64,000 bases of DNA. It comes from Macrophomina tecta (taxonomy: Eukaryota; Ascomycota; Dothideomycetes; Botryosphaeriales; Botryosphaeriaceae). The DNA is taken from positions 1,302,001 through 1,366,000 of the forward strand of contig JAKSGN010000038.1 of NCBI GenBank assembly GCA_024180945.1. Reading direction: 5' to 3'. The notes below the pieces were generated by a model. The model was given only the letters and a program-made list of their open reading frames with translations. It searched no databases and was not told where the DNA came from. Shown here in pieces: positions 45,744 through 57,705 of the stretch (the first letter of the stretch is position 1; every line of letters begins with the position of its first letter). A program made the position numbers and the translations under genes.

Positions 45744-46546
45744 CTACGAAGCCTCAACCTTCTTCAGAGCTTCAGGGAACTCGTTCCAGTGGTACATGAT
45801 GTAGATAGCACCACACTCCTCCTTGAGCATCTTAGCGATCCTCTCCTGCTCCTCACCCTTCTCGTAGGGGCCGACGTAGCCGATGAGGGGAATACCAGCG
45901 TTCTTGGCAGCAGTGGCACCGCTCCTGCTGTCCTCGATGGCGACGCACTCCTTGGGGTCGACGCCGATTGTCTTGCAGGCGTGGAAGTAGATGGCGGGGT
46001 CGGGCTTCGAGGTGGGCTTGGGGAGCGAGCTGGCAGCGCTGAAGACATGGCCATGAGGGAAGTACTTGTCGATGCCGACCTTGCGAAGCGAGGCCTCGAC
46101 GCGGGACAGGGCAGACGAGGAGACGACGGCCAGGCCGTACTTCTTCTCGTTGTACAGCTGCTCGAGGGTCTCGGGCACGCCGGGGCAGGGCTCAGCCTTG
46201 GCCTCGAGCTTCTCGATGACCTTGCCGAGCTCGCGCTCCACGTACGCATCAAATTCCTCGGGAGCCAGCTCGAAGTGGTACTTCTTGGTGAGCGAGACCA
46301 TCATGCCGCGGAAGTTCTGGCCGACAAAGTCCTTCAGCAGCGAGGGGCCGGTGTATCGGTCCGAGATGCCCTTCTTCTCGAGGATCTCGTTGGCAAGTTC
46401 GGCGCAGGCCTCGAAGGCGAGCTCCTCGGAGAGGACGAGGGTGTTGTCGCAGTCGAACAGGATCTCCTTGATCTGAAACGCGGTGGGGCCGGGGTCAGCG
46501 GGGACGCGCAGAGGGCGGGCAGGCAGAGGGGCCGTACCTTGGGCAT
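45744..46546 (-). CDS. HAD-superfamily sugar-phosphate phosphatase-like hydrolase
   Basis: Two exons (46538-46546 and 45744-46472) encode 245 residues. The first coding exon has only nine bases (Met-Pro-Lys); the 65-base intron then leads into IKEILFDCDNTLVLSEE. HAD motifs: I, DCDNT with nucleophile Asp10 and Asp12; II, Ser in LAVVSSSAL; III, Lys in SLPKPTSKPDPAIYF; IV, CVAIEDSRSGATAAKNAG. A helical cap sits between motifs I and II (about 20-90), as in the beta-phosphoglucomutase and 2-deoxyglucose-6-phosphatase subgroup. It should be a cytosolic Mg-dependent phosphatase acting on a small phosphorylated sugar or similar compound; the exact substrate is unknown. Length is normal for the group. 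The start is fixed by the splice, as exon 2 has no early ATG before the nucleophile. Confidence 0.9.
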
Positions 46547-49040
46547 TTTGGCGGACTCGTTGATTCTGGCGCGGAGAGGAATTTTGAAGGGGTGCCGAAG
46601 CAAACAGAGAGAGGTGAGGGCTGGTGAAGAGGCGAGGCGGGGCAGAAGTTGGCGGAAGTGAGGGAGTGGAGCGGGGCAGCTGCAGGCGCGAGCAGGAAGT
46701 AAACAATTTGTAGCGAGCAAGGCAGTGACGCAAGCGGGGAAGCTCGAGTGGCCTGAGCTGCTGGAGCCGCAGTTGAGCCGGGCGTGCGTGGGGCGTGGAA
46801 GGAGCCTGAATGGCGAGGAAGGAAGGAAGGAAGGACCGGAGCAGAAGAAAAAGGCGGCGAGCAGCAGCAGCGGCGGCGACGAGGGCGAGCGAGGGACAAG
46901 AGGTGTACAAGCTGCGCTACTTATTGACTCCTTCCTGCAACGCTCAGCGGCCCTCGGACCTGGGAAACCCAGCGGCGCGGGGCCGGCCACTAGCTGCCCT
47001 CTGCCGCCCATCCATCGCCGCCGCCGCCGCCGCCTCCACCGCTCGCTCATCCCAGCACCGCCGTCCTGCGGCCTCTTTCTCTGCGCTTCCTCATTATTTT
47101 CGTCCCCGAAAGTCCCTCGCGCAGGCTCACCGCGCGGTCGCGCCTCCGGCCGCGTGTGCGACCAGCCGCCCACCCTCCCTTGGCGCTGCGCCTGCACGGC
47201 TCAAGGGAGCCAATCCTCAACCTCAGCAGCCCGTGCCTTGGTCCGAAAGTGTATCGGAGCGCGAGATTCTCTCTCCCAATGGGCGCTAACTGACATGCTA
47301 GTGCTCCTCCGCATTCCACTGGCCGTTTCTCATGCAACTTCATGCCCAATCAACCCCACCACACGCCTCGCTAGGATGAATCCCACTTGAGCACCGCCTT
47401 AGGCGTCCCTCCTGTGCCTCTGCCTGCATTGATGGACTCTCCGTGGCACAGCCTATGCGAGGGTGACACAGCCTTTTACACGTGTGCCTGCATCCTCTCA
47501 CCGTGTCTGTCCGTGGCAAACAGGGACATGCCCCGTTCCCACCACACCCCGGGTTTTTTCGGGCGACGACGCCTGCTTCCCCGCCGCGACACGTCTTTGG
47601 ATCGTCCAAGACTCCCGTTGCATCGGACAGCCGGTTACCCCAGTTGGCCTCAAGAGCTGCTTAGCTTGAGGCCGGGATTCCGAAACAATTTAAGCTTTCT
47701 TGGGAGCCATTTGCGTCTGCTCTCCCGCCGCACTCACTCTCCCGTCTACTTGGCTGCTTTCTCAATTAGACGTACGGCTGGTCTTCTGTGGCTCTCTGGG
47801 AAGCTCGCCCTTTGTCGAAAACATAGACTCATGACCACTCGCGCCCGTAGCCAAAGGACTACATGGGAACAGTACGGGTATCGACACCAACTGTATAGTA
47901 ATAGAGAGCATCCCTGCCATGACTCTTGTTTTTATAACACGTTACTGGTACATATCCAAGGCGCATTTCTCCCCCCTCGCGATCATCATTAGCCACCGGC
48001 CTCGACAGACAGGGAGAACGGGGTTGTTTTCAAATACGCTCAATAGAATCAGCTCTACAGTTCGTTGACTAGAAAGGAGTCTTTGCTTGTCTCAGGATAT
48101 TAATTCAGTACCTGATCGTTCTCATGCTGCAAGTGAGCGCAAAGGCGGCGCGAGCCGATTAGTATCTCACCGCTGGTGGAGCTTTGATCCCTGCATAAAG
48201 GCAAGGATTCCGCGCCCAGACTTTCCAGAACAGGCAATTCTGTGCTGCCTACGCTAGCTTTTTACATCATTACGTCGACAATCGCAGCGGCTTCATCGAG
48301 ATTTTGAATGGATAGCATAGATTGTTGAATCCCAGTGAAAAAATCGCATGGCGTAGGATGCAATAATGGCAGTTTAGAAGATAGCGGTGTGTTCTGGTGG
48401 CACTGCTGACAACAACAGAAGAGTGTATCGAGACGCAAACGAAAGGACACCGTGGTGCAGACCGGTAGAAACCGGCCTGTCTCCTTTGTTGCATACTAGC
48501 AACGTCTTGTGTTAAGTCGCTGGTCTGAAGTGGCCCTGCCGGAGGAATGAATGTGCAGTCATTCCCGGCGGCTGTAGTATTAGCCTTCCATTGCATTCTC
48601 AGGAACTCCAGGTAACCGAGCTGCTCGTATCAGCATATGACTTCGAAGCGGGCTATTTACCATGCATGTAACCTTGTGCGGCTCGTCTCGGCTTCACCCA
48701 TCATCAGCTCAGTGTTTGAGTTCCGGGTTACTGGTCACCAGAACTACGTAGAAGTGCGAGCCGTTCGTTGGCGTAACCCCCTTTTAATAGTCCAAAACCG
48801 TGTTCCTTGTGCCCCAACCAGCCCCGAGACAGTTTTATTCTCGTCCATTCACGGCAACATGAGATCATCTGCTGACTGAGATAAGTGACGGAAAAATCAC
48901 AAAGGCGGGTTGGAGACTTACGTCGAACGAATGGCAATCCCGCCAACAGCTCGTCTCCTCCGCACCCTCTCCTCTCCTCTCCGGCCTACCGGTCGCGGTC
49001 AAATCCTTGCCAGCGGCATTTACAGCATCTTTAAGCGCAA
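46547..49040. other. Promoter of the HAD gene and gene-poor DNA
   Basis: The first 600 bases are GC-rich and hold (GGAA)n near 46816-46836 and CCG-type triplet runs near 47015-47035. The rest, to 49.0 kb, has only short unrelated frames on both strands. No gene is supported. Confidence 0.5.
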
Positions 49041-49747
49041 TTAGCCAGTCCTCATATGTATGGCGTTGGGGCGCTCACCGATCTCCCTGTGGCCAGACCT
49101 GTCATACCTTGCCCGCTCCTGGAACAAGCTCCAAATCCGCCCCGTCATGCGGTCACCAGATGCCTGCTTCGCCGCTCCGCCATCAATGATAGCGGATGCA
49201 CAACAACATGTCCCGCAGTTTCCCATGATGGCAGCCTTACCATCACCGCCCCTAGGCCTTCCATGGGCATGGGCCTTGACCAAGTCAAAGGCCACCTTAA
49301 CCCGAGCCTCATCCCAGCTCTTTCCCAGCTGGATGCTCTCGTTGCGCGCAGTATGACAGCCTCCGTTCCGGCGCCTGGTAACGGGTCGTAAATCATCAGC
49401 AACACGTCCTGGCAGTCCGTCCCGAAAAAGATCCGGCCGTCGTCAGGCCACTGCAGGACCCTGGCTTGCTCTAGTGCCGTATCGATGGCTTGAGCTCAGC
49501 GAACGGCGGCGACCAGTCAACATCCTCGACCCTCTCCGCTTTCTCGCGCTAGTACTTGCCATCACAACGCTTCTGAACAGTGGCCAAGCCCGCGAGCTGC
49601 TTTGAACTGCGCAATGCTCATGTTGGTCCACAAGTCAAACTGAGCGCGAGTAGGCTTAAAGCCAGCGGTTGGAAATAATTGGCTGCTGCTTATTTTGCAT
49701 GGCAACATTGCCCAAAAAGGTGTATTGCTGGTTGTAGTGGTCGACAT
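49041..49747 (-). pseudogene. Decayed protein gene, family not recognised
   Basis: Reading the minus strand from an ATG at 49747 (MSTTTTSNTPFWAML), a protein-like sequence continues through all three frames. Breaks: a frame change near 49583, an in-frame TAG at 49550-49552, a frame change near 49488 and another near 49345. Pieces in order include AQFDLWTNMSIAQFKAARG, EKAERVEDVDWSPPFAELK, ARVLQWPDDGRIFFGTDCQD with VLLMIYDP after it, and SWDEARVKVAFDLVKAHAHG. Their composition is that of an ordinary soluble protein, unlike the flanking DNA. In total about 230 codons remain. Introns could explain a single shift but hardly three shifts plus a stop, because no GT-AG pairs fit well. I do not recognise the family. 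Confidence 0.55.
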
Positions 49748-50866
49748 GCTGTCAACTGGGTGGTAATGTAGTAATGACGGTGTGCGGTTGTCCTGGTCGC
49801 ATTCAGAAGAAAACACGTGCTGGAACCAACGAGGCAGGGAGGACCGAGGGGTGAAGGGGTCCAAAAACTAGATACCATCCTCTTCGACCGGGCCAGGTAG
49901 CCCAATGCTCGCAGTCGTAAGCCCCTTCTGCAGTTGAAAGCCGAGACTTGCATGCAAAGATGGACAAGGAGCGCTCACGCGTGCCGCATGAATGTCAAAA
50001 CATGGGAAATCAAAGACCTACGCTGACAAACGGAGAAGCGATAAAAGCGGCAAGACCATCCTCCGAACATCAGAAGTTCTCTGATTACTTCACCAAGAAT
50101 CCATAGGACTCAAAAACAATGGTAGGACAAAGCCTCCGATGAGATGAGCGGGTGTTCAATTGTTCGATGACTGTAAAGGTTTTTGTGCTTTTCTTTTGAT
50201 GTATGAGTGGGGGTTATGTGTGTGTGCGCGGTAGGGGTGTTTAGACGCAGTCTGCCTCTGCGTTTCTGAGGGGCTCGGCTCCACAGTGGAGGAAGCCACT
50301 CAGAACTCACTACTCCTCCGCCGGAAAGTATCCTCCGCAATGTGTTCTACCAGCAGCGTAACAATGCCCAGAACGGCGTTCTGCTGTTCGTCCGTGTTGT
50401 GGGCCTCACCACGCCTTACTCTCCTTTATCCTTCCGTCCTTTCATCCTTCCATCTTCCATCCGTCGCCAGCTAACCAGCGCTCCTTTTCCGTCGCGTAAT
50501 CCGTAACATATCCGTCGTAGCCAAGAATGCCATGCCATGCAAGCCGAAGAACAATCGAGAGCGTCTGATCTCTCGAAAGGGCCTCTTTCAAGAACACCAT
50601 GCTCGGTCAAATTAAGAATCAAGCCCAGGCAACGGCCCGAACCTTAATCTCGGGAGTCCCGAGCAGGAAGTGTCGTCATGAAAAAAGATCGATCCAACCC
50701 AAACGCCTGGAAATGCAAACCAACAGAACGATACGCCTGGCTACGGAATAGTCCCGGTTCTCACCAACCAGGTCTCCGTTCACCAGGTTCTCAACCAAGG
50801 AAATGCCTTCAACAAAAAGCAGAAAAACAGCAACAGAATGAGGAAACGAAGCTGGAAGGCCGCATG
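49748..50866. other. Intergenic region
   Basis: 1.1 kb between the decayed gene and the 3' end of the next minus-strand gene. Small frames only; no gene is supported. The right part likely holds the 3' UTR of the neighbouring gene. Confidence 0.5.
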
Positions 50867-52898
50867 TCAGACGCCTTTACCGAGCTCAGCGGGTTCGGGG
50901 TCTCCATGAGCTGTGCCGCCTCCCTCGCTGAACTCGTCAGTGGTGGCCTCATGATCATGGCCCTGGGAGATCAAAGTATCATCTGGAGGTTCAGAATCCA
51001 CTGGCGGAGGTACGTACCCGCCGTCGACATCAGCATCCCCGTCGGGATGAACTACACCATCGTCGTAGTCATCCTCAAAGTATTCGTCGTGTCCTTCCAC
51101 AGTTCCGTCAGGATGGATCTGGTGGTCGTAGCCATGCTGAGGAGCATGTTGCTGTTGCGAATGCTGGTTGCTTGCCGTCGCGCCATTCTTCGAATTTTTT
51201 GCTGCCTTCTTGCCCTTCCTCCCCTTCATCTTCGCTTTTTCCAGGAGACGTCGCTTCTCAGCCATCCTCTTTTGCTCCTTTCGGTCCTTGATCTCATACT
51301 GCTGAATCAAAGCCCGCGGGGGCTCCCCGAAGATGTCTTCGTACTCGCAGAACTCGCAGATCCAGATTTCATCGCGGGATGGGGGATGATGGTAGTTCGT
51401 GTACTCCTGCTGCAAACGCCGGCGGCGAGCGGCCATGGCATAGATCTTCTCTGGGCGACGGCGAGGCTTCTTTGGCTGTTGAGGCGCACCTTGCTGGGCA
51501 TTGTGTCCTGGAGGTGGAGCCGGCTGTCCAGTCGCAACCGGCTGTTGCGCTCCATTCATCTGAGGGCTTGTCTGAGTACCGTGTGTCGAACGATTCGGTT
51601 GGGTCGGGAGGGGTATGCGTGAGGCGGAGGGCGGTCCCGTGGATGAGGGAGCCGGCGGAGGAGCGCGTGCGTCAGTCGCGTTGGGGTAAGCTCCGTTCTG
51701 ACTCGGCCAGCTTGGCTGATTGGGCGATCCACAAGTGAAGGTGAATTGCGTCTTCTGCGGGGTCGTCTTTGCGGCTTCTTGTTGTAAGAGGCTGACGTTT
51801 TCCTTGCCTTTATCCTGCTGCGAGGTATGGCCAGCGGCGGTGGCATTAGCGATGGCGGTGGAAATGATTCCGTGATCGTAATTAGCCGCTGCTTCGCCGT
51901 TAGCCGATATTTCGTGCGAGGACGTGAAGGCTGGTGGGAGCGCACCTTTTCCACTCCCCACAACGCCGTTTGTTCTTGCTCTGCCGGCGCCGCCGTTAGC
52001 ATAGGCGTTGAGACTGGATGTGGAAGCTCCCAACGGTCGCCGTTCGTTCGAGGACCTCGCTGCTGATCTGCCATACCGTCCTCTGCCTGCTCCCGATATA
52101 CCTGTACCCGAGCCTGGCGCTGGCATTGCGGACGAGCCGCTTCCATAGTACTGCCCCACATTGTTTTCTCCGTCATGGGCGCCATCACCGCTGTGCGTCG
52201 AAATACCCATACTCGCCATCTCGGCCGTCAGGTTGCCGTGGTGCCCAGCGCTGCCGGAAACCGGTATCTTCCGCTTCTTCTTGTTGTTTGTATTCTCAAA
52301 GGACTCGTAGCCGTCGGCTGACGAGGCAGAGCCCGGCGGGAGAGGTTTTGACACGCTGCTGCTCAAGCCGCCTGTCGCTGCTTCGAGTGTCAGAAGGCTC
52401 TTGCTAGAGATTTTTCGCCGAGGCTGAGACCAACCGAGCCGCTCGTCGTCGTCTTCCTCACTCTCGGGTTCTGAGTGGTCCGCGCCGCAGCTGCACTTAT
52501 GTTCCTTCTCCCCGCGCTGCTGGCGTGTCGAGATGCTCGCGACCTTGTCGGGGTGGGTGTAGGGAAAGTCGAAGACGGGCGGAGAGCCCACGGGAGGCGT
52601 GGGGTAGGTTATGGAGTCTGCCTGCTCGGGTGACAGGCGGGCGCGTAGACGGCGCTTGGGAAGCGCTGCAGAGTGAACGTCAGCCGTGTGCAGGTCAAAG
52701 TGTGTGGTGTGAGAGAAGCGTCATACGCCTGATAGGACGGTCTGGGTAGAGCGGAGAGACGGTGTCTGGGGAGGAATGGCGGATGGAGGTGGATCGCCAG
52801 TCGTAGCCTGCCCATGAAAGTATGCACATTAGCGAATACGTCGCAAGGCGTATGAGGTCGCTGAACATGGCGACGTTTGGGAGGGCCGGACGAGACAT
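50867..52898 (-). CDS. Uncharacterised conserved-looking basic protein
   Basis: Two exons (52727-52898 and 50867-52665) encode 656 residues. The 61-base intron has donor GTATGA and a CTGAC branch site, and joins PDRPIR to PLPKRRLRARLSPEQ. The N-terminus reads MSRPALPNVAMFSDLIRL. It is followed by ADSITYPTPPVGSPPVFDF, a small Cys/His patch (HKCSCGADH) and an acidic run. A long Ser/Gly/Asn/Gln/Pro-rich middle is disordered. Near residues 488-535 is the best-ordered part: EIWICEFCEYEDIFGEPP, with a C-x2-C pair, then YEIKDRKEQKRMAEKRRLL, a charged helix with nuclear-signal-like Lys/Arg clusters. The C-terminus is acidic (Asp/His/Glu). I believe similar proteins occur in other moulds without a known role. 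Nuclear location is likely; function is unknown. Confidence 0.75.
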
Positions 52899-54173
52899 GG
52901 CTGGTGTGGTATTGGCGAGCGAGCGTGGCGATGGTGGAAGTGGTGGTGGGGCGGGCGCAGTTGGGCACAGGGAAGCAGCTGGGAGTTGAACGAACCGGAT
53001 CCTCGATATGCATCGGTAGCGGCTGCCATGGCGGATGCTGTCTCCTTCCGCGTGCTGGGTACTGCGGTAAAGCGATGCGCGCGGGGGATGCAAGCTTCTT
53101 CTCTTCTTCTTCTTCTTCTTCTTCTCCTTCTTCCTCTTTGCAAGTCAGTAGAAAGATTCTCGCGGGCCACCCACCCCTTGGGCCGCCACACTTGCGCACA
53201 CAGCGGGGCACCCACGGCCGAGCAGAGGCGCAGGCGCGTTGAGATGCACGCGAGCAGCACAGGCGTGCGCGGATGGGGAGCGGGCCGACGTGTGGGCGCT
53301 GGCGGCGTGGTGTGCGGTGTATCTCGAAATCTCTCGGCAAGCTGGGAATGATGCGTTGGCCCCAGCTACGTTGGCGCATGCTGAAGCCGCGGCCGGGACG
53401 GGGAAGGGGCTATGGAGGAGCAGAGCGCGGGCATACTTACAGCTCGGCGTCTTCGATGCAGGTGGTCGACTGTACAACGACTGCTCTGACTTGCGGGTAC
53501 GTCGCGGGCATGGGGAAGAGGGCAAGTCGTTGGAGTCCCATGTCATTGGCGCTAACCCCCATCGGGGAACGGTCTTATAAATTGGCCGGATATCAATCTC
53601 CCATGTCCCGGCCTGCGTCATCAAGCGCTTCTTTGACCGGTTCGCCCTCAGATGCCCCTCCCGCCATGCTCCTGAGCACACGGTGGTGGTCATAGCACAG
53701 GCGCGGGGGAACTCGACGATGTATCAAAGACAAACCGCACGAGCAAAGCCGGGACCGATCGCAAACCAGGGTCCAGCGCCGAGGCGCCGAGGGCGAGCGT
53801 TGTCAAGATTACATTGAATTTTTTAGACCGACCTGTACCTGGTCTTGTCCAGCTGCGCATGTAGCTACAAAGCCATGACCTCCGAGAGGGGCTCGTTCTC
53901 GCTCCCAAACGCCTGTGCTGCCAATCCCGCCAAATCCCGAACTCCATCACGAATCCCAACTACCGGCTAAGAATACAAAGAAAATCAGCATCCCTCCAGA
54001 AGTAGCCCGCCATGTGGCAAAACTCGGACGGGTTGCGAGGACGCCGCAGCGTCAAACTCCAGCCCTGTTGCAAACCCAAACCCGGCACTGTCCGGCTCCA
54101 TCAGTCGAAGCAGCCGTCCGGATGTAAAAGCATTTCCCGAACGCCCGAGCCATTACCCCGATTGACCCAAACA
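52899..54173. other. Intergenic region
   Basis: 1.3 kb between the uncharacterised gene and the end of CTI6. It includes a CTT microsatellite at about 53099-53131. Frames on both strands are low-complexity. A longer 5' leader of the uncharacterised gene is possible here. Confidence 0.5.
53099..53131 (+). repeat. (CTT)n-type microsatellite
   Basis: Repeated CTT/TTC triplets with a few substitutions lie about 200 bases upstream of the start of the uncharacterised gene (GAA on its coding strand). Confidence 0.85.
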
Positions 54174-56261
54174 TTATTTATCCCGGTGTTCTCCAAATCT
54201 CTGCTGCCATAGTACCAGGTTCCGTGTCAATACATCCATCATTTCGAGACTGTTCAATCCGTCGTAGTTCTCCTCCTTTCCATCCGATGCCTTGAACGCA
54301 TTGTTGCCATCTGCCGGCATTGCCTTGTCCGGGCTACCGCCGTTCACCACCTGAAGCGTCTTCACAACGGCCATGGCTGAGGTGGTGGTCGAAGTCTTCT
54401 CGCTTGCCATTTCCACCTGCACGCGCGATATGTATTCCAGCATGTGCGATGCTGTACCGTTCATGTCTTTCCAACTTATCTTATCGAGCTTCGATATGCC
54501 CATCTTCTTTCCGTTCTTGGGGCCTCTTCCGGCCACCGGAACATCGCTGCCGCTGCCATTCGCTGCTGCCTCTACTCCATTCACCGGCGATCCCTCGTCA
54601 TCTTTGTCCTTGTGATTGCGTGCTCCGTTCCTACCAGGAGAACCCGGGGCCTTTTCGACAGAGTTGAGGTCGCGGTCGCGTGTGTATTGGTTGCGCCCTA
54701 TTCGGTTTCCACCGCGTTTCTGTACACCAGACTTGCCTGGCTTCTTGGAACTCGCGGCAGGCGCGGTTGGAGTCTCACGGGCTGGGATAGAAGGTATCTC
54801 GCTCTCTGGCTGCTCAGTCTCAGTCGGCGTGTCCTTGACTGGTTGCTCTAGTTCCACGTCTGCACAGAGCTAGTCAGCAAATTTACCCCAGCAGAATCTC
54901 GCCCATGGTGCACATACCGTCCACTCTTCTTCTCTCCGCACGTCCTTTCCGCTTACCCGCAGCCTCAGCTCGCTCCCTCTCTTTTTCCTTCTGTTCTCTT
55001 GCAATACGTTCTTGTTGACTCCTTGCTGCGGCGCCGCGGGGTTTTTGTTTCTGGCTTGCAGAGTTGCTTTTTGGTCGACCATCGTCGTCCGAATCGAGGC
55101 CATCTGAGGGAGGAGGCGAACTGGAGGATCCTGAACCAGTCCGCTGCCGTTTGATGCCCTGCTTGACACTGAATAGCGACTTCTGTCAGCAATGGAACCA
55201 GCATGGCCACCGCAGCTAAGCACTCACTCTTCACTTTGATCGCGGCCTCGCTTTCCTTTCCTAGTGCCACTTTCCGACGCGGTTGGGCCGCCTTCGCCCT
55301 TGCTATCTTCAATGACCTGGCGAAGGACCTCGTCATCATCATACGCAGCCCGGCTGTTCATTGTGGAGCGACGCTTAGTAAACGCTTCCACGCTCGACCG
55401 CGATTGCTTGTCCTTTTCCTTCGAATTCCTCGACTCGGCCTCTTTGGAAACAGAGGACTTCCGCGCGGAGTGTTTCGAGGACACTTTGTTACCGACGACC
55501 GGAATGTAATGGGAGTACTTTTGTCTGTTTCGGCGCATCGTTAGTAGATGGAGAAGACTTCGTCAAGAGAGATCGGGTATTGGGATATGCATTGGCGCCG
55601 GTGGCGCCCGCTGGGTGTGACCAGGAGGCCTTCTCGGAACGCCATTCCTGGGGGGCGCTATCGCTGGCCAATCCAACTTCTTCTGTAGGGCATGATGGCG
55701 ATACTGGGAAGGCAGAGTCATAACGCACCCTTTCGGACTGGCTAAGAGGTTGTGCAAATCCTTCCTGCACTCTTCGCAGAAGTAGTTCTCTGGCACCGAT
55801 TTCTCCTCCATGATGCCCACGCAGCCACCATGTTGCCAAACTTTGCATTTATCGCACTGGATGAAGAGACCACCGACATCTTCGGCCTGCAGATCCGAGC
55901 CGACCGCCAGATCCTCGTCGTCTGACGGCGGGCCCGGGTACTCCTGGTAGCCGCAAATGCAGCGAGTGGTCTCTTCTTCTTCGTCGTCGCCGACTTCTTC
56001 ATCGAGCTCTTCGTCCATTTTGGCGGCTTCCTCCTCCTCGATGTCTTGAGCTCGGGTGCGGCGTCGAGTCTGCGGCTCTTCGCTGTGAAGGGTGCGACCG
56101 GCGTCGTCCCCGTCATCAGACGAGAGCGAGCCCGGCGAGGCGGACTTGTGGGGAGACGAAGCCTTGTTGTTGGACCTGGTTGTGCGGTCGCGGGAGGAGA
56201 GGGAGGAGGACGAGTTGCTGTGCGCAGGCGGTGGAGCGCGCGACGAGCGGCGGAGCGTCAT
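54174..56261 (-). CDS. CTI6: PHD-finger subunit of the Rpd3L histone deacetylase complex, Cti6-like
   Basis: Four exons (55729-56261, 55228-55524, 54918-55168, 54174-54859) encode 588 residues. After a Ser-rich and then acidic N-terminus, the PHD finger spans 101-165: C101, C103, C136, C139, H144, C147, C162 and C165 (CICGYQEYPG, FIQCDKCKVWQHGGCVGIM, YFCEECRKDLH). The first and second zinc-ligand pairs are separated by an acidic insert. The splice to QKYSHYIPVVG after SPKG is conserved in this family; that intron is 204 bases with a CTAAC branch site. The middle is Lys/Arg/Glu-rich. The C-terminus ends in an amphipathic helix (SLEMMDVLTRNLVLWQQRF). In yeast Cti6 reads H3K4 methylation and links the Sin3-Rpd3L deacetylase with Cyc8-Tup1. 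A nuclear chromatin role is likely here too. Confidence 0.88.
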
Positions 56262-57705
56262 GGTGCAATTCTGCTAGAGGAGGGCGCAAAGCAGGAGGTC
56301 AGCGGAGCGAAGGGCTGTCTGATGGCCGCGAAGGCTTGCCAACGCGGGACGAGGCGTGAGGGAGTCGAAATGAGCAGCAGCCGGTGTGCGGAGTCGGATG
56401 GAAGCTGGCAGCGTGAGGGAGGCGGAGGTTCAAAGCAGGCGGACGATTGCGGGGGCAGGGGACAGAGGGTTGACTGAAGTGGGCATTCTCTCAGCAGAGA
56501 GGACAACGGCGCGCATCTGGTGGGCTGTGGGAGGCGTAGAGGGCGTGGACGATGGGTCGAGTCTCCAGTGCGGGCAACTTCAGAGAGCACCGCGCGAGAA
56601 ACGCATTCCAGGCCGAATGACGGCGCTAGCGTCGGGTTCGGCTTAGCGCAGTCGGCATAGGCCCAGGGCACGTCAGGGCCGCCGGCTCCGCTGGCCAGGC
56701 GCCGGGCAGGTGACGAGCGCTGCGCAGCGACATTTTGCAAGCGCAAGCAAGGCGTCCGCGGGCGGCGCGGTCGGACGGGGCGTGCGGGAGGCTGCGGACG
56801 GCATCGCAGTGAGTTCGGCGAGTTTTAGGGTGGGAGTTTGGGTTGGGCGAGGGAGGATGTCTGGGTACGCTCGGTCGGCAGGGCAGGGCGAGCGCGGGCT
56901 CGCTGCTGCCAGCAGGAAACGGAGCTGCGCTAAGCGAGGCGCTTGGCGGGCTCTCGGGGCTGCGACCTGCTGAGCTTCCGTCTCCAACAACCCCCTCTGA
57001 CGGCATCGCGCGGGGTTCTTGCACGTGGGCGCTGCCCAGACGTCCAGTCCTTGCTGGCCCACCTCCGGCCCAGTGTCTCGAGCTCCTCCCATCCCTCGTC
57101 GCCCTGCAGCACCGCAGGAGACGCGTTGACGCTCATCACGCCCATTGCGGTCCTGTGCAGCTACCACCCGTGCCTGGCCAGCCCGATGTCGGATCCTCCG
57201 CAAACTCTAAATTCTCACTGATGAGACCACCCGCAGAACCGTTCTCACGTTTCACGACCCGGGAAATACCATTGCCCCATCGCCAACTGGTCCACTGGAG
57301 GACTGCTCTCCGTGGACGGGGGCCGTGCTGGCTCCGTCTGGTTTCATCCATGGCCCTCTATCATTTCGGGCCTTGCTATCTTAATTATTGTGTCAGGCCT
57401 CGTGTCGCCGAACGATCAAGGGTACCATATTTCATTTTCTCTCCAGCTAACCTCGAATGCCTCGTCCACCCTGTGTCTCCCATGCGATTTTACGCGTCAA
57501 CTCGCCGACAAACACGCTTTTAACAGGCTAAGTGCAATTTGATGCATGAAAACTAACAGGACAGAAAGACAAGATTTACAGGAAACGTTTTGGGCCAGGC
57601 TCATGCAATAGCGGTACCGCCTCGCTTTGCAATGGGTAATATAAACAGCCTCAAGCGAAACAACCGGTGCACCGGTCAATCTACTTTGGTGCAACTGCTC
57701 TTGCG
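56262..57705. other. CTI6 promoter and convergent/tandem spacer
   Basis: 1.44 kb upstream of CTI6 and downstream of the MFS gene. GC-rich with overlapping frames but no domain; no gene is supported. Confidence 0.5.

Noticed and set aside
46334..47197. Open frame of 287 codons, minus strand, upstream of the HAD gene
   Set aside because: Reads through the HAD promoter and its first intron in the wrong frame; repeat-driven Arg/Pro/Ser composition.
52609..53379. Open frame of 256 codons, minus strand, upstream of the uncharacterised gene
   Set aside because: Low-complexity Arg/Pro/Glu product crossing a microsatellite; the overlapping frame beginning MSRPALPNV splices cleanly into exon 2 instead.
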